A stretch of DNA of 64,000 nucleotides from Chlamydiales bacterium (GCA_022601445.1 JAJACP010000003.1:88581-152580), one strand, 5' to 3'; shown: positions 15,994-25,019, counted from the stretch's first letter. Notes: a model not told the origin generated them from the sequence alone. Numbers and translations: made by a program.

Positions 15994-16978
15994 TGTGTCG
16001 ATTATTGGAGGTGGCGTCATCGGCCTCGCCGTTGGCTGGCAGCTGTTGCGTGCAGGTATTGCGGTGACACTTTTTGATGCGCGCAAGCCGAAGGCGAGCT
16101 CAGTGGCTGCAGGCATGCTGGCTCCTTATTCGGAGATGTTCCGTGAACGGTGCCCACTGTTTGAGATGGGTCAAAAAAGTCTCGGTTTGTATCCACAGTT
16201 TTTAGAGGAACTGGAGGCCGATAGCGGCCTTCTGATCTCGATACACACCTGCGGTACGCTCTGGGTGGGGATTGATAGAGATGATGCGCGGTGGTTAGAG
16301 AGGCTGCGCTCTTTTTGCCCGATCAAAGTGGAGCGGCTCTCAGGTGAGCAAGCCCGTGAAAAAGAACCGCTCCTTTCACCTAGAGTCAATCATGCTTTAT
16401 GGATGCCGGGTGATGCGCTGATGGATCCGGTCTCTCTTTTAAACGCTCTGAAACAGGCTTTTCTTCGATTAGGAGGCAAGTTGATAGAAAGAGAAGTCAA
16501 AAGTCTTCCTAGTGGAGAGGTGGTCGTAGCTGCAGGTGTTTGGTCAGGAGATTTTGGACTGCCGGTGCGTCCTTTGAAGGGAGAAATCGTGACTGTAAAG
16601 AGTGATCTCTCACTGACACATATGATCCGCTCTCCCCGAGTCTATTTGGCACCTGGTCCCGCGCAGACCATCCGCTTGGGAGCGACCTCAGCAGAGCTTG
16701 GATTTGATCTAGATGCCAAAGGGGAGAGCGTGCGTACTCTCTTTCAGGATAGTTGGGAGGTGATGCCTGCCTTAGATCAGATGTCGATTGTTTCAATCGA
16801 TGTGGGATTACGGCCGCAGACACTCGATCGTCTACCCCGTATTGGAGAGAGCGAGAAGAGAGGAGTTTTTTATGCGACAGGGCACGGACGTGGGGGCTTT
16901 TTACTCGCCCCTTATACAGCTTACAAATTAAAGGAGGAGATATGCAGATATTATTCAATGGCGTGCAGCAAGAAGTAG
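15968..16978 (+). CDS. thiO: Glycine oxidase ThiO
   Basis: 336 residues from ATG 15968 (MSTDTFKD); the frame is open to 15944. SIIGGGVIGLAVGWQLLRAG is the FAD-binding Rossmann motif, VAAGMLAPYSEM is conserved in ThiO, and YATGHGRGGFLLAPYTAY is the C-terminal FAD/substrate region of the DAO family. It oxidises glycine to the imine used for thiazole formation, so no radical-SAM ThiH is needed. Its 3' end overlaps thiS by about 37 bases. Confidence 0.93.
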   Translation: MSTDTFKDSVSIIGGGVIGLAVGWQLLRAGIAVTLFDARKPKASSVAAGMLAPYSEMFRERCPLFEMGQKSLGLYPQFLEELEADSGLLISIHTCGTLWVGIDRDDARWLERLRSFCPIKVERLSGEQAREKEPLLSPRVNHALWMPGDALMDPVSLLNALKQAFLRLGGKLIEREVKSLPSGEVVVAAGVWSGDFGLPVRPLKGEIVTVKSDLSLTHMIRSPRVYLAPGPAQTIRLGATSAELGFDLDAKGESVRTLFQDSWEVMPALDQMSIVSIDVGLRPQTLDRLPRIGESEKRGVFYATGHGRGGFLLAPYTAYKLKEEICRYYSMACSKK

Positions 16979-17130
16979 CAGAGAAAGTCTCTGTTGCAGA
17001 TCTAGTTAAGGAGTATGCAGGGATTGCCGTTGCCGTGAATGAGAAGGTGGTTCCACGCGACAGTTGGGAAAAAAAGACTTTAGCGCCCAACGATCGGATC
17101 GATGTGATTGCCCCTTACCAAGGAGGTTAA
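16942..17130 (+). CDS. thiS: Sulfur carrier protein ThiS
   Basis: 62 residues (MQILFNGVQQ...), beta-grasp ubiquitin-like fold. It ends in GG, the site that ThiF adenylates before conversion to thiocarboxylate. AAGGAGGAG at 16931-16939 sits just before ATG 16942. The start is inside thiO, and the stop is directly followed by the thiG GTG start. Confidence 0.94.
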   Translation: MQILFNGVQQEVAEKVSVADLVKEYAGIAVAVNEKVVPRDSWEKKTLAPNDRIDVIAPYQGG

Positions 17131-17880
17131 GTGTTAACAATCGCAGGAAAATCCTTTCAATCGAGGCTTCTGATTGGTACGGCACGCTACCCTGATCCCT
17201 CAACGCGTCTCAAAGCCATTGAGGCAAGTGGGGCTGAAGTGGTGACGGTTTCGATACGCAGGATTCATGTAGACGAGCCGATGATTACCGATCTTACGGA
17301 TCGGTTTTTTGTCCTGCCGAATACGGCAGGGTGCTTCACAGCAAAAGAGGCGGTTTTAACCGCACAACTAGCGCGTGAGGCATTGAACACAAACTGGATC
17401 AAGCTAGAAGTCATTGGAGATGAAAAAACCCTCTATCCTGACACCTCGGAGTTGTTGAAAGCAGCCCATGAACTGGTTAAAGAGGGGTTTGTGGTTCTTC
17501 CTTATTGTAATGATGACCCGATTGTGTGCCAAAAATTAGCCGATTTAGGGTGCGCAGCGATCATGCCTTTAGCCGCGCCTATAGGTTCGGGAATGGGGAT
17601 TTTAAATCGCTACATCTTAGAGAGAATTCGGGAGCAGATCTCGCTTCCTCTAATTGTAGATGCCGGATTGGGAACAGCCTCCGATGTGGCAATCGCAATG
17701 GAAATGGGAATGGATGGTGTTCTTGTGAATACAGCTGTTGCCAAGGCGCATGATCCGATTCAGATGGCACACGCGATGCGCCTAGCAGTTGAAGCGGGAC
17801 GATTGGCTTACCGGGCAGGACGGATTCCCTACCAAACGTATGCAACGGCATCCACCCCTTTACAGGGAGTGTTGAGATGA
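17131..17880 (+). CDS. thiG: Thiazole synthase ThiG
   Basis: 249 residues from GTG 17131, with AAGGAGG ending four bases upstream. Family motifs: [48 protein letters not shown] (the Schiff-base Lys for deoxyxylulose phosphate), and [17 protein letters not shown] near the end. It assembles the thiazole ring from DXP, the glycine imine and ThiS thiocarboxylate. It sits between thiS and the TenI-like gene with a four-base overlap. Confidence 0.96.
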   Translation: MLTIAGKSFQSRLLIGTARYPDPSTRLKAIEASGAEVVTVSIRRIHVDEPMITDLTDRFFVLPNTAGCFTAKEAVLTAQLAREALNTNWIKLEVIGDEKTLYPDTSELLKAAHELVKEGFVVLPYCNDDPIVCQKLADLGCAAIMPLAAPIGSGMGILNRYILERIREQISLPLIVDAGLGTASDVAIAMEMGMDGVLVNTAVAKAHDPIQMAHAMRLAVEAGRLAYRAGRIPYQTYATASTPLQGVLR

Positions 17881-18374
17881 GAATGGCCATCACTCCCGAA
17901 GAGGTGACAATCGAGCAGATCCGCGCGGTGTGTGCAGGACCGATTGATGCGCTCCAGTTAAGAAGAAAAAAGTTAGCGGCAAAGCCGTTGTATGCGTTTG
18001 CTCAAGAGTGTCGTCAAATCACGCACGCAAATGGAGTGAAGCTCATTATGAATGATCGGTTGGATATTGCTTTAAGTGTGAAAGCAGACGGAGTGCATTT
18101 GCCTCAGAGAGGGCTTCCCGCATGTGTTGTGAAAAACGTCTGTCCTGCGCACTTTCTTGTGGGCGTGAGTACGCACACCGATGAGGAAGCAAGAGAAGCG
18201 GCGGGCGCAGGGGCTTCCTATATCACCTTTTGCGCTCATCAGTTGACTCCTGAGTTAGTGCAGAACATCTCCGTTCCTATTTTGGCATTAGGAAATGTAA
18301 CCGCAGAATCGATTCCTCACTATTTAAATAGAGGCGCTGCTGGGTATGCGGCGATCAGGCTATTTTTTTCATGA
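17877..18374 (+). CDS. TenI-like ThiE-family protein (thiazole tautomerase candidate)
   Basis: 165 residues, shorter than the next gene and only distantly similar to it, within the ThiE/TenI TIM-barrel family: [72 protein letters not shown]. TenI aromatises the thiazole product of ThiG, and the ThiE catalytic pattern is kept better in the downstream copy. That makes tautomerase the likelier job here. It overlaps thiG and thiE by four bases each. Confidence 0.75.
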   Translation: MRMAITPEEVTIEQIRAVCAGPIDALQLRRKKLAAKPLYAFAQECRQITHANGVKLIMNDRLDIALSVKADGVHLPQRGLPACVVKNVCPAHFLVGVSTHTDEEAREAAGAGASYITFCAHQLTPELVQNISVPILALGNVTAESIPHYLNRGAAGYAAIRLFFS

Positions 18375-18964
18375 AAGGAATTTACTTGATTACAGACTCT
18401 CTCTCGATTCTCGAAAAGGTGATTCACACGGGAATTGGAGCGGTTCAATTCCGTGACAAAGGGAGTTTAGACTTCACAAAAGTAGAAAAGATGCGACAGC
18501 TCTGCGCTCAGCATCATGTGCCCTTTGTTGTCAACGATCGGGTGGATTTAGCACTTCTTTTAAACGCCGATGGCGTCCATTTAGGGCAAGACGATTTTCC
18601 GGTGAGAAAAGCGCGTGAGCAACTGGGAAAAGAGGTGATTATAGGTGTGACAGCTCCTACGCTAACGAAGATCTTTAAGGCCACTGAAGAGGGAGCTGAT
18701 TATGTAGGTGTCGGACATTTTTATCCCTCCTCTACCAAAGAAAAAAAAGGGAGACCCCTCACGCTCGACATGTTAGAGGAGCTATGCCGATACTCTCCTC
18801 TTCCTGTGGTGGCAATTGGTGGAATCCGTTTAGAACATCTTCTCGACATGAAAAAAAGGGGAGCCAAAAGCGTGGCTATCTGTTCAGCGATTGCAGACGC
18901 TCTCTCACCAACAAAAACCGCAATAGACATGGTAAACAGATGGAACGGTACGCACAACAAATAA
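18371..18964 (+). CDS. thiE: Thiamine-phosphate synthase
   Basis: 197 residues. GAVQFRDKG, PFVVNDRVDLALLLNADGVHLGQDD, VIIGVTAPT, GADYVGVGHFYPSSTK and PVVAIGGI are the ThiE substrate- and diphosphate-binding motifs. It joins HMP-PP with the carboxythiazole phosphate to give thiamine phosphate. It overlaps the TenI-like gene by four bases and thiF by 25 bases. Confidence 0.93.
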   Translation: MKGIYLITDSLSILEKVIHTGIGAVQFRDKGSLDFTKVEKMRQLCAQHHVPFVVNDRVDLALLLNADGVHLGQDDFPVRKAREQLGKEVIIGVTAPTLTKIFKATEEGADYVGVGHFYPSSTKEKKGRPLTLDMLEELCRYSPLPVVAIGGIRLEHLLDMKKRGAKSVAICSAIADALSPTKTAIDMVNRWNGTHNK

Positions 18965-19905
18965 AACTGGCCGGTTTTGGAGAGGAGAAGCAGGAGGTGC
19001 TTAAGCGAGGAAAAGTCCTTGTAGTGGGTGCTGGAGGACTTGGGTGCGCTGTTTTACAAACTCTCACAGCGATGGGCGTGGGAACGTTGGGTATTGCCGA
19101 CGGAGATAGTGTCTCTTTGAGTAATCTCTCCAGGCAGGTTCTCTACACTCCCGAGGATGTCGGAAAACCTAAAAACTGTAGTGCGCGTGCACGACTGAGG
19201 CAGCAAAATCCCGATGTGCTGATTGAAACATATGAGTGGCTTACTTCAGAGAATGCACTTAGAACGATTCAATCGTACCAATTGGTGGTGGATGCTTCTG
19301 ATAATTTTACCACCCGCTATCTAATCAATGACGTCTGTGTCTCTTTAGGTCTTCCTTTTGTTGTGGGAGCTGTGGACGCCTTTTCGGGTCACGTCTCTAC
19401 GTTTAATTGGCAGGGAAGTCCTACCTACAGAGATCTTTTTCCCACTCTTTGTTACTGTAACAGTTGTGAGGTGCAGGGTGTGTTGGGTGTGCTTCCCAAT
19501 CTCATCGGGCAGCTCCAAGCCTTGGAGGTCATCAAGATCATAACGGGTCTTGACACTCCCTTGGCAGGTCAGTTACTATGCTTTGATGGAAAAACTTTCA
19601 AGACGGTGACCTATTCAAAACAGGAGTTTTCTGTGGTTAAGACCATTGCCTATTCGGAGCTGGAGACACTACATGAGTATCAGCTTGTGGATGTCCGCAC
19701 AGTAGAGGAGAGAGAGGCATTTCATATTGGCGGCATGCACCCTCTGGATATGGACAAGCTCGATCCCAGTAAGCCAATTGTAGTCTATTGCCGAAGAGGG
19801 GTGAGAAGTTTGAAAGTGGCGAAGCAAATTGAAAAAAAATGGCCCGCAAGTGAGGTCTACTCGTTAGAGGGAGGTGTTGAACATTTGAGGCAAAAGTCCG
19901 GCTAA
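18940..19905 (+). CDS. thiF: ThiF/MoeB-type adenylyltransferase fused to a rhodanese domain
   Basis: 321 residues from ATG 18940. VVGAGGLGCAVLQTL is the ATP-binding loop, SNLSRQVLY has the conserved Arg, and DASDNFTTRYLIND follows. NSCEVQGVLGVLPNLIG holds the catalytic Cys. The C-terminal 85 residues are rhodanese-like, with VVYCRRGVRS as the persulfide-cysteine loop, so adenylation and sulfur delivery to ThiS are probably in one protein. The CxxC zinc ligands usual in ThiF/MoeB are replaced (TYRD where CYRC is expected) and the later CxxC is missing. It is the last gene of the operon, overlapping the convergent ATPase D by 42 bases. Confidence 0.9.
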   Translation: MERYAQQIKLAGFGEEKQEVLKRGKVLVVGAGGLGCAVLQTLTAMGVGTLGIADGDSVSLSNLSRQVLYTPEDVGKPKNCSARARLRQQNPDVLIETYEWLTSENALRTIQSYQLVVDASDNFTTRYLINDVCVSLGLPFVVGAVDAFSGHVSTFNWQGSPTYRDLFPTLCYCNSCEVQGVLGVLPNLIGQLQALEVIKIITGLDTPLAGQLLCFDGKTFKTVTYSKQEFSVVKTIAYSELETLHEYQLVDVRTVEEREAFHIGGMHPLDMDKLDPSKPIVVYCRRGVRSLKVAKQIEKKWPASEVYSLEGGVEHLRQKSG

Positions 19906-21186
19906 ATACAAGGGATAATACCGCTTTGTGCCTGCACGGGAAAGAGGCCTAGCACTTAAGATGACTTGGTTTTTAGGGTGGTACTTCTCGGTATATTGAT
20001 GCAGACTTTTGGTTTTGGTCACTTTGCCTGCCTTCACTTCAAGGGGAATGACCTCTCCCCCAATTTCAATCAAAAACTCCACTTCTGTGTGCTTTTCTAC
20101 CCAGGAAAAAAGAGGTTTATTCATTGAGCCAAGCAGTTCTTGAGCGACAAAGTTTTCAGCAAAATATCCCTTATAGCTCCCGTAGTCGTAGTCTAGAATG
20201 ACTTTTGGAGAGAGTCCGCTCATGGAGCCCAACATCCCAATGTCAAAGAGCAGCAATTTGAATGCATTTTCTTTTGAGTGGGCATACAACGGCACCTCGC
20301 CCGAGCCTACAATACTGACCTTAATGGCAAGGCCTGCAGCGACCAGCCAATCAATTGCAGACGCAAGACGTTGGTAATGGGTAATTCCCGGCACCACTCC
20401 TTTAAACTTGAATTTTGCCGCCCCCCCCTCCATTTGTTTTTCTAATTGTGCGGGAATAGAGCGGAAAACACGGTCGATGTGCATGGCGTTCGTTTTCCCC
20501 GCGTGTTTAGCCATATCACCGAAATAGGCGGCGAGTAAGTTGTCTTGGGTCTCTCTCACCTTGGTAAAGGCCTCATATAGGCTCTCTTTGTGGTCACAGT
20601 AAGTTTGAACTGCTTCAGGCATGCCCCCAACGATAAAATAGTGCTTGAGCAGGTGCCATAAATGCTCATGAACCAGTTCTGAAATCTGTTGACTCTCCAG
20701 AGCTTTTAATGATCTTTCTTCTCCCATTGCCATGAGAAATTCAACAAATGACATCGGGGATAAATTGAGTAGAAAGACTTTTCCTACAGGAAAGGAGACG
20801 GGGCCAAGATGAACGCCCAGAAGAGAGCCTGCACCACATAAAGCTAAGCTGGGCATATCCTCATAAAAATATTTCAGACTCGTGAGCGCCTTAGGACAGG
20901 CTTGGATTTCATCAAAAATGACAAGATCATTTTGGATGTCGATCGGAGTATCAAGATAGAAGCTGAGCTCTTCGATAATCCGTTCAGGCTTCAGGTTTTC
21001 TTCGAAGAGTTTGAAAAGGTGGGGTTCTTTTTCAAAATTGACGTAGTGATGCGCAAGAAAATGGCGCGCGCCAAACTCTTTGAGTATGTATGTTTTTCCA
21101 ACCTGTCTGACTCCGGTTAGAAGAAGAGGTTTGCGTTTATTTGCCTCTTTCCACCCCACCAGATCTTTTAGAATCAGCCGTTTCAT
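19864..21186 (-). CDS. Solitary P-loop ATPase with DUF4143 C-terminus (ATPase D)
   Basis: 440 residues, a longer AAA_14/DUF4143 subtype than A-C. Walker A GVRQVGKT (25-32), Walker B LVIFDE plus IQACPKAL, GAGSLLGVHLG as the sensor region, and TEVEFLIEIGG...LEVKAG as the PD-(D/E)XK-like motif. Eight consecutive G on the coding strand (20421-20428, encoding part of EGGAA) may be slippage prone. Its 3' end overlaps thiF. Two dyad-containing direct repeats lie upstream (21229-21283). Confidence 0.9.
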   Translation of the reverse strand: MKRLILKDLVGWKEANKRKPLLLTGVRQVGKTYILKEFGARHFLAHHYVNFEKEPHLFKLFEENLKPERIIEELSFYLDTPIDIQNDLVIFDEIQACPKALTSLKYFYEDMPSLALCGAGSLLGVHLGPVSFPVGKVFLLNLSPMSFVEFLMAMGEERSLKALESQQISELVHEHLWHLLKHYFIVGGMPEAVQTYCDHKESLYEAFTKVRETQDNLLAAYFGDMAKHAGKTNAMHIDRVFRSIPAQLEKQMEGGAAKFKFKGVVPGITHYQRLASAIDWLVAAGLAIKVSIVGSGEVPLYAHSKENAFKLLLFDIGMLGSMSGLSPKVILDYDYGSYKGYFAENFVAQELLGSMNKPLFSWVEKHTEVEFLIEIGGEVIPLEVKAGKVTKTKSLHQYTEKYHPKNQVILSARPLSRAGTKRYYPLYLAGLLPQMFNTSL

Positions 21187-21228
21187 ATCCTTTATTCTAT
21201 GTCATTTTATGCCTCATGTCCAGAAAAA

Positions 21229-21283
21229 TGACGTTTTCGTCACTTTTTGCTCCTGATTTTTGACAAAATTGTCACTTTTTGCT
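21229..21283. promoter_or_regulatory. Two direct repeats, each holding a dyad, upstream of ATPase D
   Basis: TGAC-N6-GTCA (14 bases, perfect half-sites) followed by CTTTTTGCT occurs at 21229-21251 and again at 21261-21283, 32 bases apart. The inner parts are palindromic too (TGACG-TTTT-CGTCA and TGACAA-AA-TTGTCA). The pair lies 43-97 bases upstream of the ATPase D start and just upstream of mscS on the other strand, consistent with two operators in a divergent control region. Confidence 0.6.
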
Positions 21284-21310
21284 ACTTTTCTGAAAAACAA
21301 AGGAGAGAGC

Positions 21311-22366
21311 GTGGAATTGTTAAAATGTTTGGGGGCGCCGAGCTTGACGGCCTATTTGATCTCTGCAGGCCTGTTTGTCCTGGCCTACATTCTCTACCGT
21401 GTTCTCCTCACTTCTTTTCGCCATCTGTTCAGGCATGATGGAGTGTGGAAGCAGCTTGTGGAGGCTTTTCGTTTTCCCGCTTTGGTGATTTTGCTTGAGA
21501 TCGCAGCCTTTCTCGCACTGGGCATTCTAGGAATCAAGGAGCATTACGAAGCGTTTTTCCAGCATGTGATTGTCATCGTGAGTATTGCGACAATTGGATG
21601 GCTGTTGATTAATACAACCCGCTCATTGTATCGCTATTTTTATCAGAAGTATGAAGCTGCAGGAGAAGCAGATGAACACCAAAGGGCTATGATCACCCAA
21701 GTTCATTTTCTTTTTCGACTGATCATCTTTCTGATCTTTGCGGTCACCTTTGCCGCAATCTTGATGACCTTTCCTCGGATTAAAAGTGTAGGAATCGGCA
21801 TTTTAAGCTCAGCGGGGATTGCCGGGATCGCGCTCGGTGTCGCGGCCCGTCCGATTCTTCTCAACTTAATGGCCGGTTTCCAAATCGCCATGACCAAAAC
21901 CATTAAAATTGGAGACGCGGTCTTTTTAGAGAACGATTTTGCCAGAGTTGAGGCGATCCATCTCACCCATGTAATCGTACGCACCTGGGATTTGCGGCGG
22001 CTTGTTTTTCCTATTTCTTACTTTATCGATAAGCCGTTCCAAAACTGGGATGCCAAAGATCCCGAGTTGCTGGCAACGGTTTTTCTCCACTGTGACTACT
22101 CAGCGCCTGTAGAAGCGATTCGCCAAAAAATAGAAGAGCTTGTAAAAAGTCACCCCAGCTGGAATCAAAAAGTGTGGAAGATGCACGTCACCAATTGTAC
22201 TGAACAGACCATGGAGCTACGCATTATCATGACGGCCAATGATGCAGCGACTGCATTCGAATTAAAAAGTTTTGTGAGAGAAAAAATCATTGATTTTCTA
22301 CAGAAAGAGCATCCAACAGCACTGCCTTGTGTACGCTATAAGACTGTCACGCAAGAAGTTCTGTAA
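21311..22366 (+). CDS. MscS-family mechanosensitive channel
   Basis: 351 residues from GTG 21311, preceded by AAAGGAG; an in-frame ATG at 21260 would start inside the upstream repeats. Four hydrophobic helices (about 10-35, 52-72, 80-100, 125-145) precede the pore segment SVGIGILSSAGIAGIALGVAARPILLNLMAGF, the Gly/Ala-rich TM3 of MscS. The beta domain KIGDAVFLENDFARVEAIHLTHVIVRTWD follows. It releases solutes on osmotic downshift at the inner membrane. Convergent with the DUF687-like gene, overlapping 20 bases. Confidence 0.9.
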   Translation: MELLKCLGAPSLTAYLISAGLFVLAYILYRVLLTSFRHLFRHDGVWKQLVEAFRFPALVILLEIAAFLALGILGIKEHYEAFFQHVIVIVSIATIGWLLINTTRSLYRYFYQKYEAAGEADEHQRAMITQVHFLFRLIIFLIFAVTFAAILMTFPRIKSVGIGILSSAGIAGIALGVAARPILLNLMAGFQIAMTKTIKIGDAVFLENDFARVEAIHLTHVIVRTWDLRRLVFPISYFIDKPFQNWDAKDPELLATVFLHCDYSAPVEAIRQKIEELVKSHPSWNQKVWKMHVTNCTEQTMELRIIMTANDAATAFELKSFVREKIIDFLQKEHPTALPCVRYKTVTQEVL

Positions 22367-23432
22367 GCTTAGCTTGCAGAGGCTCATAGTACATAGGTTG
22401 CGAAAAAGAGTGACTGTTGACACCTTCTGCAGTGAGGTGAGTGACCTCTACAGTCTTTCCACTCCCAAGGCCGAGCCTGGGAACAGGATCGCGACTGACA
22501 AGATGAACAGCACTTCCACATATATGGTCAGGGATGTGCGCGGCCCCGGCTACAACCACCACATGAATCCGCTGGCGCAATTCTGGGTCATATGTACGTA
22601 GAGCATTGAACGTGTGCAAAGCTCCTTGACTATGGCTGATCATGATAAATTTCTGATCATCATTTTGATGGTCCTTGAAAAAGTCGTCCCACATCTCATG
22701 TAAGTGCCATACGGGAGCGGTGCACGTTCCCTCCAGTCCCATACGGCACTCTTTGAGGTCTGAGATCACACCGTGGGTCGCGTTGTGCACACCGTGTACA
22801 TTATAGCCTCCGACAAGGTGGGAAACTCTAAGAGCGTTTTTATAGGCTTGAGGGAAGCCATTTAGGATTCCATTGACAATGCCAATGCGCCCTTTAGGCG
22901 GCTCCGGAAACCCAAGATCGAAAAGGGAGCTGGGTGCTCTTGCTGTTTCAAATGTGGTGTTGTAGTCGGTATAGGTTGTAGTCGGTTCTTTCACCTCTTT
23001 TCTTTTTTCGGCAACCTCAGAAAATCGTTCAAAAAACACGTCGGATTTTTTAGGCAGGGCTTTAAGAATCGCGTCGAGAGCTTGCATGGAAACGGATTGG
23101 TGCTCGCCATTCATGACTTTTTGAAGCTCTGGCATCAACTTTTCGTAATGTTCTTCTTGCCTGAGTTTCTTTGTCTCTTTTTTGACGTTCCCCAAAACAG
23201 TTCCGGTGACATAGGAGGCGGCTACCAACTCGAGTCCTATCGGAATGGCAAGAACATGGCAGTGCATCGCTACCCCTAAAACTGCAGGAACGGCAATAAA
23301 AAAAATAAGGGGGATTGCCACATCCGCTACTTTAAGGGTTGTGGAAGAGGCGCGGGGACTCACACCTCCGCGGATGAGAGGAAGAGGGCGCTCTACCGAG
23401 CCTGAATCACCAGCTGAATCTACAGACACCAT
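22347..23432 (-). CDS. DUF687-like chlamydial membrane protein with alpha/beta-hydrolase motif
   Basis: 361 residues. Residues about 35-75 form two closely spaced hydrophobic segments (IPLIFFIAVPAVLGVA and LAIPIGLELVAASYVTG), the two-lobed pattern of chlamydial inclusion-membrane proteins. The C-terminal half has GYNVHGVHNATHG, then ISHSQGALHTFNAL, an HSQG nucleophile elbow as in lipase-like folds, followed by VVVVAGAAHIP. It reminds me of the Chlamydia-specific DUF687 family; a hydrolase activity is inferred. Start not fixed by a strong ribosome site. Confidence 0.7.
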   Translation of the reverse strand: MVSVDSAGDSGSVERPLPLIRGGVSPRASSTTLKVADVAIPLIFFIAVPAVLGVAMHCHVLAIPIGLELVAASYVTGTVLGNVKKETKKLRQEEHYEKLMPELQKVMNGEHQSVSMQALDAILKALPKKSDVFFERFSEVAEKRKEVKEPTTTYTDYNTTFETARAPSSLFDLGFPEPPKGRIGIVNGILNGFPQAYKNALRVSHLVGGYNVHGVHNATHGVISDLKECRMGLEGTCTAPVWHLHEMWDDFFKDHQNDDQKFIMISHSQGALHTFNALRTYDPELRQRIHVVVVAGAAHIPDHICGSAVHLVSRDPVPRLGLGSGKTVEVTHLTAEGVNSHSFSQPMYYEPLQAKLTELLA

Positions 23433-23462
23433 AGGTTTAATGTAACAGATTAAAATAATCTT

Positions 23463-24902
23463 TTATACTATAACGTCTTCTTGCTGGCTGAGTTTTTTGA
23501 TGGTGCGGATCATTTGAGTAAAAATCCAGAGATGAAAGGGAGTGAGTATCCACCAGTAGAGCATGCCCCAAAGCCCTGAGGGAAAGAAGCGTGCGGTTTG
23601 CTCAAGCTTGGTGAGGTTCTCATCAATGCGGGTGAGGCGAAAGTCTAAGATGGCCTCGCCTGGGAGGCGCATTTCGGCTACAAGTAAAAGACGTTCAGGA
23701 TAAACAATTTGTTTCACACGCCAGAAATCAACGGCATCTCCAACTTGCAAGTGAGTTGTATCACGTCTTCCTCTTCTAAGTCCTACGCCTCCAATGAGTT
23801 TGTCGAAAGTCCCCCGTATTTTCCAGAGCCAGGAGGTAGAGTACCACCCTTTTTTCCCGCCGATTCCCGTGACTACTTTCCATACACTCTGTTGGGAGGC
23901 TTCGATCATCCGTTCACGGCGTGCCTTAAAAATGGTGCCCCCGGCCCATTTGGGGTCGTGCCTATCTGCCCATTCGGCTGGAGGCATGATGCCGGCATCG
24001 GCCCATGAGGTTTCAGGGTTGATTTTGTCCATAGCGCGAGAGATCGCCTCTTCATAATCCATCAAGGTTTGTGGAATGAGCTTTTGTATACGTGCGTCTT
24101 CACAAATTACCTTGCTGCTCAACCCTTCCACAAGGGGGCGGCCGAGTTTAGGAGGTAGGGGAGTGACAAGACCGATCCAGTAAGAACTGAGTTTAGGAGA
24201 GAGGATGCTCACAGGAATCACTTTGCGCAGTGGGAGTTTGGCCACTTTGGCGTAGAGCATCATGAGTTCATGGTAAGTAGTGACTCTAGGCCCCCCAATA
24301 TCAAAGGTTTGGCCCACTGTCTCGGGTGCATCGAGGGTGCCGATCAGGTACTCAAGAACATTTTTAACAGCGATTGGTTGGCAAGGCGTGCGTACCCAGG
24401 TTGGCGTGACCATAATGGGAAGGCGATCGGTTAGGTAACGTAAAATTTCAAATGAAGCGCTTCCCGAACCGATTATCATAGCCGCTTGAAAGATCGTGAC
24501 AGGGATCGAGCTCTGACGGAGGATCTCCCCCACTTCTCTTCGGGACTGAAGATGTTTGCTCATGTACCCTTTTTCGCTTCCCAGTCCACCCAAGTAAATG
24601 ATCCGCTCTAGGTCTGTTTTTTCAGCTGCAGCTACAAAGTTGAGTGCCGCCTCTCGATCGGCCTTGGTAAAATCTTTCTGCTCGCGGATCATCGAGTGAA
24701 TCAAGTAGTAGGCCACAGTGCATCCTTGAAGCGCTTTTTCTAGAGAGGGGTAGTCGAGCACATCGGCCTGAATGAGTTCGACATTTGGATCTGTTGCCCA
24801 TCGCCGTCCTTTGAGTTTGCTCATGTTTCTTCCCATGGCGCGCACGCGGTATCCCTTGTCTAAAAGACGGGGAACAAGTCTGCCTCCGATGTAGCCTGTC
24901 AC
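23463..24902 (-). CDS. NAD(P)-epimerase-like protein with DUF2867/SRPBCC C-terminus, N-terminus frameshifted
   Basis: 479 residues from GTG 24902. The Rossmann part (1-280: TGYIGGRLVPRLL, LIQADVLDYPSLEKAL) is followed by a DUF2867-type ligand-binding domain (about 320-479). The GTG start removes the first beta strand. Upstream in the same frame the DNA still encodes NPPLILVTGV, completing the cofactor motif, but no ATG/GTG/TTG precedes it before a stop. A run of seven C on the coding strand (24920-24926) separates it from a frame beginning at ATG 24984 (MLFKKKHVDIVSQKE). Six C would join them into one full protein. The gene is therefore broken, phase-variable or mis-sequenced. Substrate unknown. 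Confidence 0.8.
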   Translation of the reverse strand: MTGYIGGRLVPRLLDKGYRVRAMGRNMSKLKGRRWATDPNVELIQADVLDYPSLEKALQGCTVAYYLIHSMIREQKDFTKADREAALNFVAAAEKTDLERIIYLGGLGSEKGYMSKHLQSRREVGEILRQSSIPVTIFQAAMIIGSGSASFEILRYLTDRLPIMVTPTWVRTPCQPIAVKNVLEYLIGTLDAPETVGQTFDIGGPRVTTYHELMMLYAKVAKLPLRKVIPVSILSPKLSSYWIGLVTPLPPKLGRPLVEGLSSKVICEDARIQKLIPQTLMDYEEAISRAMDKINPETSWADAGIMPPAEWADRHDPKWAGGTIFKARRERMIEASQQSVWKVVTGIGGKKGWYSTSWLWKIRGTFDKLIGGVGLRRGRRDTTHLQVGDAVDFWRVKQIVYPERLLLVAEMRLPGEAILDFRLTRIDENLTKLEQTARFFPSGLWGMLYWWILTPFHLWIFTQMIRTIKKLSQQEDVIV

Positions 24903-25019
24903 GCCTGTGACTAAAATAAGGGGGGGATTGATCTTTAACCTCTTTTTGTGACACGATGTCTACGTGTTTCTTCTTAAATAACACAAATGATTGATCGGGG
25001 TCAAAGGAGGGTTACCCAA

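Noticed and set aside
2171..21186. ATPases A-D as copies of one insertion sequence
   Set aside because: They share only family motifs; the DNA and upstream dyads differ, and no matching terminal repeats or transposase are present.
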